Shown: in pieces, positions 44,031 through 53,740 of the stretch
Layout of the letters: each line of letters begins with the position of its first letter
How positions within the stretch are numbered: position 1 is the first letter of the stretch
NCBI RefSeq assembly: GCF_003070865.1
Contig: NZ_CP026948.1
Coordinates: forward strand, 1,178,001-1,242,000
Length of the DNA: 64,000 nt
From: Corynebacterium liangguodongii
GTDB lineage: Bacteria > Actinomycetota > Actinomycetes > Mycobacteriales > Mycobacteriaceae
Reading direction: 5' to 3'
Translations under genes and position numbers: made by a program
The notes under the pieces: model-generated
Databases searched by the model: none
Seen by the model: the letters and a program-made list of their open reading frames with translations, nothing else
Told to the model about the DNA's origin: nothing

Positions 44031-45008
44031 CTACTCGCCCTCCCTCTCGACGGCGCTGTGGGTATCCGGAATCCCCAGCTCGGCGGCGCGCTTGTCCGCC
44101 AGCGAGAGCAGGCGCCTGATCCGCCCGGCGACCGCGTCCTTTGTCATCGGCGGGTCGGCCAATCGCCCGAGCTCCTCGAGGGAGGCGTGCCGGTGATCGA
44201 CGCGCAGGGACCCCGCCTCAGCGAGGTGCTCCGGGACGTCGTCGCCAAGAATGTCCATCGCCCTCTCGACGCGCAGCGCGGCCGCCGCCGCGGCCTGGGC
44301 GGAGCGCCGGGTATTGGCGTCATCGAAGGTGGCCAGGCGCTGCCCGCCCGCAGAGCGCTCCTGCCGCGCCGAGCGCTTCGCGTCCCACACCAGGCGGGCG
44401 CGCTGCGCCCCCATTCTGCTCAGCAGCACGGCCACCGCGTCGCCGTCGCGCACGTAGACGCGCTCGATCGCCCGGGTCTGCCGCGTCTTCGCAGATATTG
44501 AAAGCCGCCGCGCGAGGCCGACGAGCGCCAGCGCGGCCTCCTCGCAGGGGCAGGCGACCTCGAGGCTCGAGCTGCGCCCCGGTGCGGTGAGCGTGCCGCG
44601 GGCCAAAAACGCCCCGCGCCAGGCCGCCTCGACGTCTTGCATCTCCCCGGAGATGATGTGGCTGGGCATGCCCACGACCGGGTGGCCCGAAGCCGTGACA
44701 AGCTTGAGCCTGCGGATGACCTCGCGCGCGTCGTCCTCGACCCGCACCACGTAGCCCGCCTCGCGCGCACCCGTGCCCTGCCCGGGCGGAGCGACCACGA
44801 CGTGGACCCCGCAGAGTTCCTCCAGCGAGGCGCTGAGGCGGCGCGCGACGCGCTGGTCGGCGAAATCGGCGGCCAGGCTGAGGCCCTGTGGTCCGGCCTC
44901 GATCTGCCCGGCGAAGCGCACCAGCGCCGCGGCCTCGGCGACGCGGGCGCTGTGGCAGGGGTGCTCGAGCTGCAGCAGCTCGTCGATGACCTGCGCGGTT
45001 AGTGACAC
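44031..45008 (-). CDS. whiA: DNA-binding protein WhiA
   Basis: The 325-residue protein has an N-terminal LAGLIDADG-like fold and a C-terminal HTH (about 230-315: LEELGRLADPPMTKDAVAGRIRRLLSLADK). WhiA works with WhiB-type proteins in division control. Start is GTG 45008 with GGAGG 7 nt upstream; the longer frame to 45266 lies inside the next gene. The classical whiA-yvcK-rapZ order is kept. Confidence 0.95.
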   Translation of the reverse strand: MSLTAQVIDELLQLEHPCHSARVAEAAALVRFAGQIEAGPQGLSLAADFADQRVARRLSASLEELCGVHVVVAPPGQGTGAREAGYVVRVEDDAREVIRRLKLVTASGHPVVGMPSHIISGEMQDVEAAWRGAFLARGTLTAPGRSSSLEVACPCEEAALALVGLARRLSISAKTRQTRAIERVYVRDGDAVAVLLSRMGAQRARLVWDAKRSARQERSAGGQRLATFDDANTRRSAQAAAAAALRVERAMDILGDDVPEHLAEAGSLRVDHRHASLEELGRLADPPMTKDAVAGRIRRLLSLADKRAAELGIPDTHSAVEREGE

Positions 45009-45090
45009 CACCGGACCTCCATTGTGCTTCGTGTCTGCTCCCTCGCGCAGGAGCGGATCGGCCGACCGCGCCCTGACGAGCCCCATCAGT

Positions 45091-46059
45091 CTAGCTTGAC
45101 GCCAATTCGAGCAACGCCTGAGCCAGCTTCTCTGGATCGTGGGTGAGCCCCATGGTGCCGTCGGCAAGGATCGTGCGCACGTCCCGGTAGCTGATTTCCG
45201 CCCCGGCCCGCGCGGCGGTCCGCGAGAGGTTCGCGCGCTCGCCCGGGGTCGTCTCCGCGTTTGCATCGGCCAAGAAGTGGTCCACCTCGAGCCCGAGCGC
45301 GTGCTGCGACAGGAGGTGGATATGGCGCTCAGTGGTAAAGCCCTGCGTCTCCCCCGCCTCCGGGGAGAGGTTCAAGATGACGATCACCCGCGCGCTCGTC
45401 TCGTTGAGCGCGGCGATGACGTCCGGCACCAAAAGATGCGGGATGACCGAAGAAAACCACGAGCCGGGACCGATCGTGACCACGTCTGCGTTCAGGATGG
45501 CCTCGATCGCGGCGGGGTTGACCGGCGGGTTCGGCGGGAGCAGCCGGACCCTCCGCACGCTACCCGGCGTCGTGGCCACCGCCACTTGGCCGCGCACGGA
45601 GCGCATGATACGGGGATCATCGTCTAACCCGGCGACATCGGCCTCGATCTCCAGCGGCTGGTTGCACACGGGGATCACCCGGCCGGCAGAGCCGGTCCAC
45701 CGCGCCAGCACATCGAGCGCGGCCTGCATGCCCCCGGTGGTCTCGCTTAACCCCGCGAGCACGAGATTGCCCACGGCGTGCCCAGCCATAGCCCCGTTAC
45801 CCTTAAACCGGTGCTGCAGCATGGTCCGCCACAGCCGGCCCTCCTCGTCGTCGCTGGTGAGCGCGGAGAGCGCCATCCGCAGGTCGCCGGGCGGAATCAT
45901 TGCGAGCTCCCGGCGCAACCGGCCGGAGGAGCCACCGTCGTCAGCGACGGTGACCACCGCGTCGATGTGACCCGCGCGCGCCTGCCGCGCCGCCAGCAGC
46001 GTCTGGTAGAGCCCGTGCCCTCCCCCAAGGCACGTGAAATGAAGGGCGTCTTTCGTCAT
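45091..46059 (-). CDS. yvcK: YvcK/CofD-like UDP-sugar-binding protein (GlmR-type)
   Basis: The 322-residue protein has the Gly-rich CLGGGHGL start and VTVADDGGSSGRLRRE motif of the YvcK family. In other species it affects cell-wall precursor supply and binds UDP-GlcNAc. It lies 82 bp before whiA and 35 bp after rapZ. Confidence 0.94.
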   Translation of the reverse strand: MTKDALHFTCLGGGHGLYQTLLAARQARAGHIDAVVTVADDGGSSGRLRRELAMIPPGDLRMALSALTSDDEEGRLWRTMLQHRFKGNGAMAGHAVGNLVLAGLSETTGGMQAALDVLARWTGSAGRVIPVCNQPLEIEADVAGLDDDPRIMRSVRGQVAVATTPGSVRRVRLLPPNPPVNPAAIEAILNADVVTIGPGSWFSSVIPHLLVPDVIAALNETSARVIVILNLSPEAGETQGFTTERHIHLLSQHALGLEVDHFLADANAETTPGERANLSRTAARAGAEISYRDVRTILADGTMGLTHDPEKLAQALLELASS

Positions 46060-46094
46060 TGGTCTCTCTTCCTCGCTTGACCGTTGGGGGGTAA

Positions 46095-46979
46095 TTAATG
46101 GCGCTCAAGGTCACGGTGCAAAACGTGGACATCCACCTCGCCGCGCTCGCGCAGCGTCTCCGCCACCGCCTCCGCGATCGCGACTGAGCGGTGGTGGCCC
46201 CCGGTGCAGCCGATGCCCACGGTGACGAAATCCTTGCCTTCATGGCGGTACCCCGGCAGCATCGAGGTCAATAGGGCAACGAGATTATCGACGAACTCGC
46301 GGGCGCCGGGCTGCGAGAGCACGTAATCGGAGACCGGGGCGTCGGTCCCCCGGAAATCGCGCAGCCCCTCGATCCAGTACGGGTTGGGCAAAAAGCGCAC
46401 GTCCATCACCACGTCGGCGTCGCGCGGGGATCCGTGCTTGAAGCCGAAGGATTCCACGGTGACGTGCTGGCGGTGGGCGGTGAGCTCGCCGACTGACGCC
46501 TCCACCGCGCGCCGCAGGTCGTGCACGGAGAGGTTGGTCGTGTCGATGATGACATCGGCGAGGTCGCGCACCGCGGAGAGCTGCTCGCGCTCCCGGGCGA
46601 TGCCGACGCTGAGCGGATCGACGTCCTGCAGCGGGTGGGTGCGCCGGACGCTATCGAAGCGGCGAATCAAGACGTCGTCACGCGCCTCGAGGTAGAGCAC
46701 GAACGGATCGATGCCCTTGGCCTTGATCGCCCCGATCGTCTCGAGCAGCGAGCCGGAGAAATTGCGCGCGCGGACGTCGGTGACGAAGGCGAGGTGCTCG
46801 ATCGGCGCCTCGCCCGCCAGCGCCATCTCCGTGAGCTGCAGGATCATCGCCGGGGGCAGGTTCTGCGAGACAAAATAGCCCTTGTCCTCGAAGATCTTCG
46901 CGGCGGAGGAAAGCCCCCCGCCGGAGAGCCCCGTGATGATGACGGGGCGGATGTCGAAAGAGCGCTCCATGCCGACCAT
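46095..46979 (-). CDS. rapZ: RapZ-like nucleotide-binding protein
   Basis: The 294-residue protein matches RapZ/YvcJ family members along its length. The P-loop reads GLSGGGLSSAAK, with Leu where Lys or Arg is usual. The C-terminal motif reads GIGCTGGHHRSVAIAE, with His in place of the usual Lys. ATG 46979 begins one base after the uvrC stop; a second ATG at 46970 is possible. Confidence 0.93.
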   Translation of the reverse strand: MVGMERSFDIRPVIITGLSGGGLSSAAKIFEDKGYFVSQNLPPAMILQLTEMALAGEAPIEHLAFVTDVRARNFSGSLLETIGAIKAKGIDPFVLYLEARDDVLIRRFDSVRRTHPLQDVDPLSVGIAREREQLSAVRDLADVIIDTTNLSVHDLRRAVEASVGELTAHRQHVTVESFGFKHGSPRDADVVMDVRFLPNPYWIEGLRDFRGTDAPVSDYVLSQPGAREFVDNLVALLTSMLPGYRHEGKDFVTVGIGCTGGHHRSVAIAEAVAETLRERGEVDVHVLHRDLERH

Positions 46980-46980
46980 G

Positions 46981-49080
46981 CTAGTTCATCCCACCCGGCC
47001 CTGGGAGCGGATCGTCCTTGTGAAGGTGCGCGAAGATCACCTCGGCGAGCTTCGGACCGACGCCCTTGACCTCTTGGATCTGCTCGACGGAGGCCTCTTT
47101 GACCTTCTTCACGCTCCCGAAGTGCTTCACCAGGTCGCTGCGCCGCGCCGGGCCGAGCCCCGGCACCCCGTCGAGGGCGGAGGCCCGCATGCGCTTGGAG
47201 CGCTGCTGCCGGTGGTAGGTGATGGCGAAGCGGTGGGCCTCGTCGCGGATCTGCTGGAGCAGGTAGAGGCCATCGGAGTTGCGCGGCAGGATCACGGGCT
47301 CGTCGTCCTCGGGGACCCAGACTTCCTCGAGGCGCTTGGCCAGGCCGATGAGCCGCACGTCGACGATGCCGAGCTCGTCGAAGACGGCCTGGGCTGCGTT
47401 GACCTGCGGCTTGCCGCCGTCGACGATGAAGAGCTGCGGCGGGTAGGCAAACCGCCTCGTGCTGGTGGCCTCCACCTCCGCGGCCTCCTCGGCAAACATC
47501 ATCGCTCCCGCCTCCTCGTCGGGGTTGGCCAGCTTGTCGTCGTTGTAGCGCTTAAAGCGCCTGCGCGTGACCTCCGCGATCGAACCGACGTCGTCGGAGC
47601 GCCCCTCCCCCGCGGCCTCCTTGATGCGGTAGCGGCGGTAGTCGGACTTCTTCGGCAGCCCGTCTTCGAAGACCACCAGGGACGCCACCACGTCGGTGCC
47701 CTGGATGTGGGAGATGTCGGTGCACTCCATCCGCAGGGGGGCCTCGTCCATGCCGAGGGCGTCCTGGATGTCCTTAAGCGCCTGCGAGCGGGCGGTGAGG
47801 TCGCCGACCCGCTTGAGCTTGTGCTGGTGCAGCGCCTCGGAGGCGTTGCGCTTGACGGTCTGCATGAGCGCGGCCTTGTCCCCGCGCTGCGGCACCCTCA
47901 CGTCGACTGCGGCGCCGCGCAGCTCGCAGAGGAGCTCGGCGACCTCGGGGGCCTCCGCGGGCTCGTCGCACACGAGGATCTCGTGCGGCACGGGCACCGG
48001 GGGCGCCGGCGCGGCGACCGATTCCTGGTCCACCCCGCGGCGGCGCACCTTAGAGGCGGCGAGCCGCGCGTCTTCCGCCTTTTCCTCGTTAACCCTCTCG
48101 ACCGCATCGGAGTAGTACTGCACCAAAAAGTCGCGCACCAAAGAGGGCAAGGCCGGGTCCGCCTGCCCCTCCTCGAGGCGCTCCCGGCTGCCCGGCTCGT
48201 CGCCGGTTTTCTCCACCACCCAGCCGCGCTGGGCGCGGATCCGGCCGCCGCGCACGATGAAGATCTGCACCGCCGCCTCCAGCTCGTCGGTGTCGAAGGC
48301 GATGAGGTCCGCATCAGTGTCCCCGCCGAGCACGACGGTTTGGCGCTCCATGACCTTGTTCACAGCCTCGAGGTCGTCGCGAAGCCGCGCGGCCTTTTCA
48401 AACTCGAGCGCGGCTGCGGCATCATTCATCCGCCGCGTCAGCTCCTTGACTACCGTGTCGGTCCGGCCGGACAAAAACGCCATGAAGCCGCGCACGATCT
48501 CGTCGTACTCCGCCTCGTCGACGCGTCCCACACACGGCGCCGAGCACTTGTCGATGTAGCCGAGCAGGCACGGCCGCCCGAGGGACTGGTGGCGGTTATA
48601 TACCCCGTTCGAGCACGTGCGGATGGGAAAGACGCGCGTGAGCAAATCGAGGGTCTCGCGCACCGCCCACGCGTGCGAGTACGGGCCGAAGTAGCGCACC
48701 CCTTTGCGGCGCGGGCCGCGGTAGAAAAACGCCCGCGGGAAGCGCTCCCCAACGCTCACGGCGAGCATGGGGTAGGTCTTATCATCGCGGTACATGACGT
48801 TGAACCACGGGTCAAAGCGCTTGATCCAGGTGTATTCGAGCTGGAGCGCCTCGACCTCGCTGGCAACAACGGTCCACTCCACCGACGCGGCGGTAGAGAC
48901 CATCTGCCGGGTGCGCGGGTGGAGCTGGGCGGGCGGCTGGAAGTAGTTGTTAAGCCGCGCCCGCAAGTTTTTCGCCTTGCCTACGTAGACGACGCGGCCG
49001 GAGGAGTCGCGAAACTTATACACCCCGGGCTCGGTCGGGATGGTGCCCGGCGCAGGCCGGTAGCTTTCGGGATTGGCCAC
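46981..49080 (-). CDS. uvrC: Excinuclease ABC subunit C
   Basis: The 699-residue nuclease has the N-terminal GIY-YIG domain ([26 protein letters not shown], about 19-44), a UVR motif ([14 protein letters not shown], about 210-223), the RNase H-like second nuclease domain and C-terminal helix-hairpin-helices ([20 protein letters not shown]). It makes both incisions in UvrABC repair. GTG start. Confidence 0.97.
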   Translation of the reverse strand: MANPESYRPAPGTIPTEPGVYKFRDSSGRVVYVGKAKNLRARLNNYFQPPAQLHPRTRQMVSTAASVEWTVVASEVEALQLEYTWIKRFDPWFNVMYRDDKTYPMLAVSVGERFPRAFFYRGPRRKGVRYFGPYSHAWAVRETLDLLTRVFPIRTCSNGVYNRHQSLGRPCLLGYIDKCSAPCVGRVDEAEYDEIVRGFMAFLSGRTDTVVKELTRRMNDAAAALEFEKAARLRDDLEAVNKVMERQTVVLGGDTDADLIAFDTDELEAAVQIFIVRGGRIRAQRGWVVEKTGDEPGSRERLEEGQADPALPSLVRDFLVQYYSDAVERVNEEKAEDARLAASKVRRRGVDQESVAAPAPPVPVPHEILVCDEPAEAPEVAELLCELRGAAVDVRVPQRGDKAALMQTVKRNASEALHQHKLKRVGDLTARSQALKDIQDALGMDEAPLRMECTDISHIQGTDVVASLVVFEDGLPKKSDYRRYRIKEAAGEGRSDDVGSIAEVTRRRFKRYNDDKLANPDEEAGAMMFAEEAAEVEATSTRRFAYPPQLFIVDGGKPQVNAAQAVFDELGIVDVRLIGLAKRLEEVWVPEDDEPVILPRNSDGLYLLQQIRDEAHRFAITYHRQQRSKRMRASALDGVPGLGPARRSDLVKHFGSVKKVKEASVEQIQEVKGVGPKLAEVIFAHLHKDDPLPGPGGMN

Positions 49081-49086
49081 GCGGAA

Positions 49087-49614
49087 TTAGCTCTCCGGCA
49101 TGTAGGCGGCTTCAAGGGCACGGAACTTATCGACGGCCGCGAGCGCGCCCTTCCCGTCCGCCGCCTGGATCGCCCACAGCGGCACGTACTCGAACTCGGG
49201 CAGCTCGAGGCGGGCCATGCGCGCCGAGCGCGGGAAGGACAGGCCGTAGATCACGAGCCACGGGTAGAACCGGGTGCCGATGATGTTGCGTACCTCCACC
49301 CCATCGGCGTTGACCCGCACGCGGGGCCTAGTGAGGGCTACGTAAGAAAGAGCCGAGATGATCACCCCGATGCCGGGGAAGGCGAGCTTGTCAACGAGCG
49401 TGAAATCAAGCCCGGTAAACCCGGCGTCCACCACGGCGCCCATGAAGATGTGCACTGCCATCACCACAACGACCCACCCGATGGCCACCTTCTTAAGAAA
49501 CGGCGAGCGCAGCTCGAGCTCCCACGGCTTCGTCGAGGTCACCGCGTGCGGGTCAGCGGCATAGAGGCGCGTTAAGTCCTCGTCGCTGAGCTGCCGTGTC
49601 TGTTTCGCCGCCAC
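49087..49614 (-). CDS. PH domain-containing membrane protein
   Basis: The 175-residue protein has two membrane segments (about 43-65 and 75-93) and a C-terminal bacterial PH-like domain (about 97-160: RPRVRVNADGVEVRNIIGTRFYPW). Function unknown. GTG start with a GAGAGGA upstream. A tandem promoter-like repeat lies about 45-70 bp before it, so it may start the PH-uvrC-rapZ-yvcK-whiA transcription unit. Confidence 0.88.
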   Translation of the reverse strand: MAAKQTRQLSDEDLTRLYAADPHAVTSTKPWELELRSPFLKKVAIGWVVVVMAVHIFMGAVVDAGFTGLDFTLVDKLAFPGIGVIISALSYVALTRPRVRVNADGVEVRNIIGTRFYPWLVIYGLSFPRSARMARLELPEFEYVPLWAIQAADGKGALAAVDKFRALEAAYMPES

Positions 49615-49656
49615 GCTGCCGCCGTCCTCTCCGTGAAAATGTGGGTGGTTGTGCTA

Positions 49657-49686
49657 GATCATAACGCCAAGGATCATAATTCCAAG
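49657..49686 (-). repeat. 15-bp tandem repeat with two -10-like hexamers
   Basis: GATCATAACGCCAAG is followed directly by GATCATAATTCCAAG. On the minus strand each copy contains TATGAT, so the PH-domain gene may have two -10 boxes 15 bp apart. Confidence 0.7.
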
Positions 49687-49691
49687 GCGCG

Positions 49692-50192
49692 CTAGGTCCG
49701 CGTCTGCGTCTGCTTCGGCGCCAGCTGGCGGACCTTCGCCAGCTCGTCGAGTGCCCCAAGCGCGGCGAGCACCGCCTCGGCGCCCTTGTCTTCCTTCGCG
49801 TCCTCGCCACCGGCGCGCTCGAGCGCCTGGTCCTCGTCGTCGACGGTGAGCACGCCGTTGCCCACGGGGGTCTCCTCGTCGAGCGCGACCCTGGTCAGCC
49901 CCGAGGTGACCGACTCACACACGTAGGTAAAGTGAGCGGTCTCTCCCCGAATCACGCAGCCGAGCGCGACGACCGCGTCGTAGCGCCTCGCGCACGCCTG
50001 GGCGAGAACCGGCAACTCGAACGCCCCGGAGACCCAGTACTCGTCGACCTTCGCCCCGAGCTCGCGCGCCGTGGAGACCGCGCGCTCGTGCAGCAGGGCA
50101 ACGATCTTCTCGTTCCACCGCGTGGATACGACCGCGACCCGCGCCCCCTCGGCGTTCGGTCTCGGTACCTCTGGTGCCCCTTGGTGTGCCAA
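49692..50192 (-). CDS. ribH: 6,7-Dimethyl-8-ribityllumazine synthase
   Basis: The 166-residue enzyme has STRWNEKIVALL, VSGAFELPVLAQ, ALGCVIRGETAHF and the C-terminal GVLTVDDEDQALERAGG segment. It makes lumazine for riboflavin synthase. Start is TTG 50192 with AAAGGAG 7 nt upstream. Confidence 0.96.
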   Translation of the reverse strand: MAHQGAPEVPRPNAEGARVAVVSTRWNEKIVALLHERAVSTARELGAKVDEYWVSGAFELPVLAQACARRYDAVVALGCVIRGETAHFTYVCESVTSGLTRVALDEETPVGNGVLTVDDEDQALERAGGEDAKEDKGAEAVLAALGALDELAKVRQLAPKQTQTRT

Positions 50193-50221
50193 CGTGATGC
50201 TCCTTTCGTCGCCGGCGGCCG

Positions 50222-51472
50222 CTACCGCCCGCCGGGCGTTACGTCCCAGGCCTCAACCGAGGGCAGGTCGTGGCCGAGGCGCTCGCGCTTGGTGCGCAGG
50301 TAGCGGATGTTGTCGTGGGAGGGAACAATCTCGATCCTAGTGCGGCCCGAGACCACGGGCCCAAAACCCGCCAGGGCCTCGACCTTTTCGGGGTTATTCG
50401 AGAGCACCTCGAAGGACTCCACGCCCAGATCGGCGAGGATCTGACCTGCCACGGAGTACTCTCGGGCGTCGATAGGAAGCCCCTGTTCGAGGTTCGCATC
50501 GACGGTGTCAAGCCCGGCGTCTTGCAGCCGGTAGGCCTCGAGCTTGGCCACCAGCCCTATGCCGCGGCCCTCGTGCCCGCGGACGTAGACGATGACGCCG
50601 CGCCCGGCCTGTTGCACCCTGCGCATCGACTCGTGCAGCTGGGGCCCGCAATCGCACCGGCGTGAGGCGAAGACGTCCCCGGTGAGGCACTCGGAGTGCA
50701 CGCGCACGAGGACATCGCTGCCCCCGGCGACATCGCCGACGACGAGGGCGACGTGCTCCGTGCCGTCGATGTCGTTGCTGTATCCGTAGGCGCGAAATTC
50801 GCCGAAGTCCGTGGGCAGTAGCGTCTCGGTGCGTCGCGTGACAAACCTCTCGTGGCGGCGCCGGTACTCAATGAGCTGGGCGATCGAGATCATCGCCAGG
50901 CCGTGCTCGTCGGCGAAGCGGCGCAACTCCGGGCCGCGGGCCATGTCGGTGGGGTCGTCCTCGGAGACGATCTCGCAGAGCGCGCCGGCGGGGCGAAGGC
51001 CGGCGAGGCGCGAGAGATCCACCGCCGCCTCGGTGTGCCCGTTGCGCGCGAGCACCCCGCCCGGCCGAGCGCGCAGCGGCACGACGTGGCCGGGGCGGGT
51101 GAAATCCTCCGGGCCCCGCGCCGGGTCGGCCAGCCGCGTGATGGTCTCGGCCCGCGAGCGCGCCGAGATGCCCGTTGTCCCCGTCGCGGCGTCGACCGTC
51201 ACAGCGTACGCGGTCGCGCGGGCGTCCTCGTTGCGCGCCACCATCGGGGGAAGCTGGAGCCTGTCGGCCGCCTCCGGCTCCAGCGAGACGCAGATGTAGC
51301 CGGAGGTGTGGCGCACCATAAAGGCAACGAGCTCGGGCGTTGCGCGCTCGGCGGCGAAGATCAGGTCGCCTTCGTTTTCCCTGTCTTCGTCGTCGACAAC
51401 AACGACCGCCTCCCCGCGGGCGATCGCCGCGATGGCGTCTTCGACGCCGTCCAGGGAAATCCGCTCACTCAT
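50222..51472 (-). CDS. ribBA: Bifunctional DHBP synthase / GTP cyclohydrolase II
   Basis: The 416-residue fusion has an N-terminal DHBP synthase ([39 protein letters not shown]) and a C-terminal GTP cyclohydrolase II with zinc ligands in [15 protein letters not shown] and the [12 protein letters not shown] motif. Both feed riboflavin synthesis. TACCAT lies 8 nt before the start, within the ribE 3' end. Confidence 0.97.
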   Translation of the reverse strand: MSERISLDGVEDAIAAIARGEAVVVVDDEDRENEGDLIFAAERATPELVAFMVRHTSGYICVSLEPEAADRLQLPPMVARNEDARATAYAVTVDAATGTTGISARSRAETITRLADPARGPEDFTRPGHVVPLRARPGGVLARNGHTEAAVDLSRLAGLRPAGALCEIVSEDDPTDMARGPELRRFADEHGLAMISIAQLIEYRRRHERFVTRRTETLLPTDFGEFRAYGYSNDIDGTEHVALVVGDVAGGSDVLVRVHSECLTGDVFASRRCDCGPQLHESMRRVQQAGRGVIVYVRGHEGRGIGLVAKLEAYRLQDAGLDTVDANLEQGLPIDAREYSVAGQILADLGVESFEVLSNNPEKVEALAGFGPVVSGRTRIEIVPSHDNIRYLRTKRERLGHDLPSVEAWDVTPGGR

Positions 51473-51477
51473 GGGTG

Positions 51478-52071
51478 CTAATGGTAGACCCCAACAATCT
51501 TTTCGACGTACTTGGCCACGATATCGACCTCGAGGTTGACCGGATCGCCAACACCCAGCTCGCCCGCCGTCGTCTCCGCCAGGGTCGTCGGGATGAGAGA
51601 GACCTCGAAGTAGCCCTCACCCACCGCGGAGACGGTCAGCGAGGTCCCGTTGACGGTGATCGAGCCCTTCTCCACGACGTAGCGGGAGAGCTGCGCCGGC
51701 AGCGAGATCCGCACGACCTCCCAATGCTCGGAGGCGGTGCGCGATGCGACCTCGCCGACGCCGTCGACGTGGCCTTGCACGATGTGTCCTCCCATGCGCT
51801 CCCCGGCGGCAAGTGCGCGCTCGAGGTTTACCCTGCTGCCCGGTGCGTAAGTGCCCAGGCGGGAGCGGTTGAGAGTTTCTTGCATCACATCGGCCGTAAA
51901 CTCCCCTTCCGCCGCCTCGACGACGGTGAGGCACACCCCGTCGACGGCGATGGAATCGCCCGGGCGGGCATCGGCCGTGACCACGGGGGCGCGCACGGCC
52001 ACGCGGACGGCGTCGCCAAGCTGTTCGAGCCTGACCACCCGGCCGACTTCTTCAACTAGCCCTGTAAACAT
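51478..52071 (-). CDS. ribE: Riboflavin synthase
   Basis: The 197-residue protein consists of two lumazine-binding repeats (starts [10 protein letters not shown]; second repeat near [15 protein letters not shown]). It dismutates two lumazines to riboflavin. It overlaps ribD by 16 bp. Confidence 0.97.
   Translation of the reverse strand: MFTGLVEEVGRVVRLEQLGDAVRVAVRAPVVTADARPGDSIAVDGVCLTVVEAAEGEFTADVMQETLNRSRLGTYAPGSRVNLERALAAGERMGGHIVQGHVDGVGEVASRTASEHWEVVRISLPAQLSRYVVEKGSITVNGTSLTVSAVGEGYFEVSLIPTTLAETTAGELGVGDPVNLEVDIVAKYVEKIVGVYH
51481..51486 (-). promoter_or_regulatory. -10 box, predicted leaderless internal promoter of ribBA
   Basis: TACCAT, which encodes the last two residues of RibE, lies 8 nt before ATG 51472. 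Confidence 0.45.
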
Positions 52072-53045
52072 TCCTTCTCCATTTCGATGAGCACGTCTTC
52101 TCCTAAGGTCGCGGTGTCAACGAGCTGGTAGCGCGGCGCCGCAGACAGGCTCGGCGCCAGGGCGCGCGCAAGCACCCCCGTACCGCCGCCGAGCAGCAGC
52201 GGCGCGAGGTAAGCCTGGACACGATCGACAACGCCGAGCTCGATGAAGCTCGCCGCCAGGCTGGCCCCGCCCTCGACGAGGACGTCGCGCGCACCTGTGT
52301 CCCACAGCGCCTCGAGCGCCTCCTCAGGAGTGCCGTAGCGCTCGTAGCCAAGCCGCGAGAGGTTCCCCGCGGGCACGTCCCGCGTGCCGACGACCACCCG
52401 CCGCGGCTGGTGTCGCCGCAGCGTCCCGTCCGGCAGGCGGGCCGTGAGCGAGGGGTTATCCGCGATGGCGGTGCCGGTGCCGATCACGATGGCATCGCGC
52501 GCGGCGCGGTCCGCGTGGACGTGCTCGCGGGCGGCCGGGCCGGTGATCCACTGGCTGGTGCCGTCCGGGGCGGCGGTGAAGCCGTCGATACTCGCGGCGA
52601 ACTTCACCGTCACCGAGACCCGGCCGTGGCGCACCGAGCTCAGCCACGGGTCGAGCGCCTTGACCCGGCGGGGCGCGAAGGTCGCCTCGATGCCGCGTGA
52701 GCGCAGGTAATCGGCACCCCCGGCGGCCAGCGGGTTGGGGTCTTCGGTGAGGTAGATCACTTCGACTACCCCCGCCTCCGCGAGCGCCTCTGCGCACGGC
52801 CCGGTGCGGCCGGTGTGGTTGCACGGCTCGAGAGTGACCACCGCGATCGCCCCGCGCGCCGCGGACCCGGCCCGCCGAAGGGCGTTGACCTCCGCGTGGG
52901 GGCCTCCCGCGGGCGAGGTCGCCCCGGTGGCAATGAGCGCACCGTCGGGCCGGTAGAGCGCGCAGCCAACGGGCGGGTTCGGCGAGGTCGTCCCCCGCAC
53001 CGACTCCCCCGCCCGCAGCGCCGGGCCGACGTCTGGCTGCCTCAC
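52056..53045 (-). CDS. ribD: Riboflavin deaminase/reductase RibD
   Basis: The 329-residue bifunctional protein has an N-terminal zinc deaminase (H50 and E52 in PHAEV; C75 and C84 in LEPCNHTGRTGPC) and a C-terminal reductase (VTVKFAASIDGF, VEGGASLAASF). GTG start overlaps the rpe stop as GTGA. Confidence 0.96.
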   Translation of the reverse strand: MRQPDVGPALRAGESVRGTTSPNPPVGCALYRPDGALIATGATSPAGGPHAEVNALRRAGSAARGAIAVVTLEPCNHTGRTGPCAEALAEAGVVEVIYLTEDPNPLAAGGADYLRSRGIEATFAPRRVKALDPWLSSVRHGRVSVTVKFAASIDGFTAAPDGTSQWITGPAAREHVHADRAARDAIVIGTGTAIADNPSLTARLPDGTLRRHQPRRVVVGTRDVPAGNLSRLGYERYGTPEEALEALWDTGARDVLVEGGASLAASFIELGVVDRVQAYLAPLLLGGGTGVLARALAPSLSAAPRYQLVDTATLGEDVLIEMEKECLQG

Positions 53046-53716
53046 CGGGCCGCCGGGCCCGCCTGCGCCGCGCGGGCCAGCTCCCGGAGCTTATCCACCG
53101 CCGCGGCGGGGTCATCCGACCCGAACACCGCGGAGCCGGCGACGAAGGATTCGACCCCGGCGGCGGCCGCCTGCGCGATGGTGGACGCGGCGATGCCCCC
53201 ATCGATGGCGATGATCGTGCCCAGCCCCGCATCGGCGATGTGGGCGCGCAGTGCCTCCGCCTTGGCTAAGACCTCTGGCATGAATTTCTGCCCGCCGAAT
53301 CCCGGCTCGACGCTCATAATCATGACTTCTTCGACGAGCTCGACGTGCTCGAGGTAGGGCTCGATCGGGGTGCCGGGTTTGACCGCGAAGCCGGCCTGCG
53401 CCCCGGCCTCGTGGGCGCTCCGCGCCGCCGCGGAGACGTCGCGGACAGCCTCGACGTGGAAGATGAGCCGGTCCCCACCCGCGGCGACGTAGGTGTCAAA
53501 CCAGCGCTCCGGCTGCTCGATCATCAAATGCATATCGAGGAACTGCTCGGTGACCCCGTCCACAGCCCGGGTGAGGTCCGGGCCGAAGGAGAGGTTGGGC
53601 ACGAAATGCCCGTCCATGATGTCGACGTGGAGTAGGTCGGCGTTGGCCACCTTGCGCACGTCCTGCCCGAGCGCCGCGTAATCCGCGGCGAGGATTGAGG
53701 GGGCGATGTAGAGCAT
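53042..53716 (-). CDS. rpe: Ribulose-phosphate 3-epimerase
   Basis: The 224-residue TIM barrel has SILAADYAALGQ, the metal-site segments VDIMDGHFVPNLSFGP and HLMIEQP, and a C-terminal IDGGIAAST. It links ribulose-5-P to xylulose-5-P and supplies substrate near the riboflavin genes. TAGGCT lies 7 nt before the ATG. Confidence 0.97.
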   Translation of the reverse strand: MLYIAPSILAADYAALGQDVRKVANADLLHVDIMDGHFVPNLSFGPDLTRAVDGVTEQFLDMHLMIEQPERWFDTYVAAGGDRLIFHVEAVRDVSAAARSAHEAGAQAGFAVKPGTPIEPYLEHVELVEEVMIMSVEPGFGGQKFMPEVLAKAEALRAHIADAGLGTIIAIDGGIAASTIAQAAAAGVESFVAGSAVFGSDDPAAAVDKLRELARAAQAGPAAR

Positions 53717-53723
53717 GGCACCA

Positions 53724-53729
53724 AGCCTA
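53724..53729 (-). promoter_or_regulatory. -10 box, predicted leaderless promoter of rpe
   Basis: TAGGCT on the minus strand, 7 nt before ATG 53716, within the 24-bp gap after rsmB. It could start the rpe-ribD-ribE-ribBA-ribH unit. Confidence 0.55.
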
Positions 53730-53740
53730 CTTTTCCCGCG

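Noticed and set aside
49087-49614. PH-domain gene as the end of a riboflavin operon
   Set aside because: A 77-bp gap with tandem -10-like repeats separates it from ribH, so it more likely begins a new unit.
53717-53740. FMN riboswitch in front of the riboflavin genes
   Set aside because: Only 24 bp separate rpe from rsmB, and no RFN-type conserved segments were seen in the cluster.
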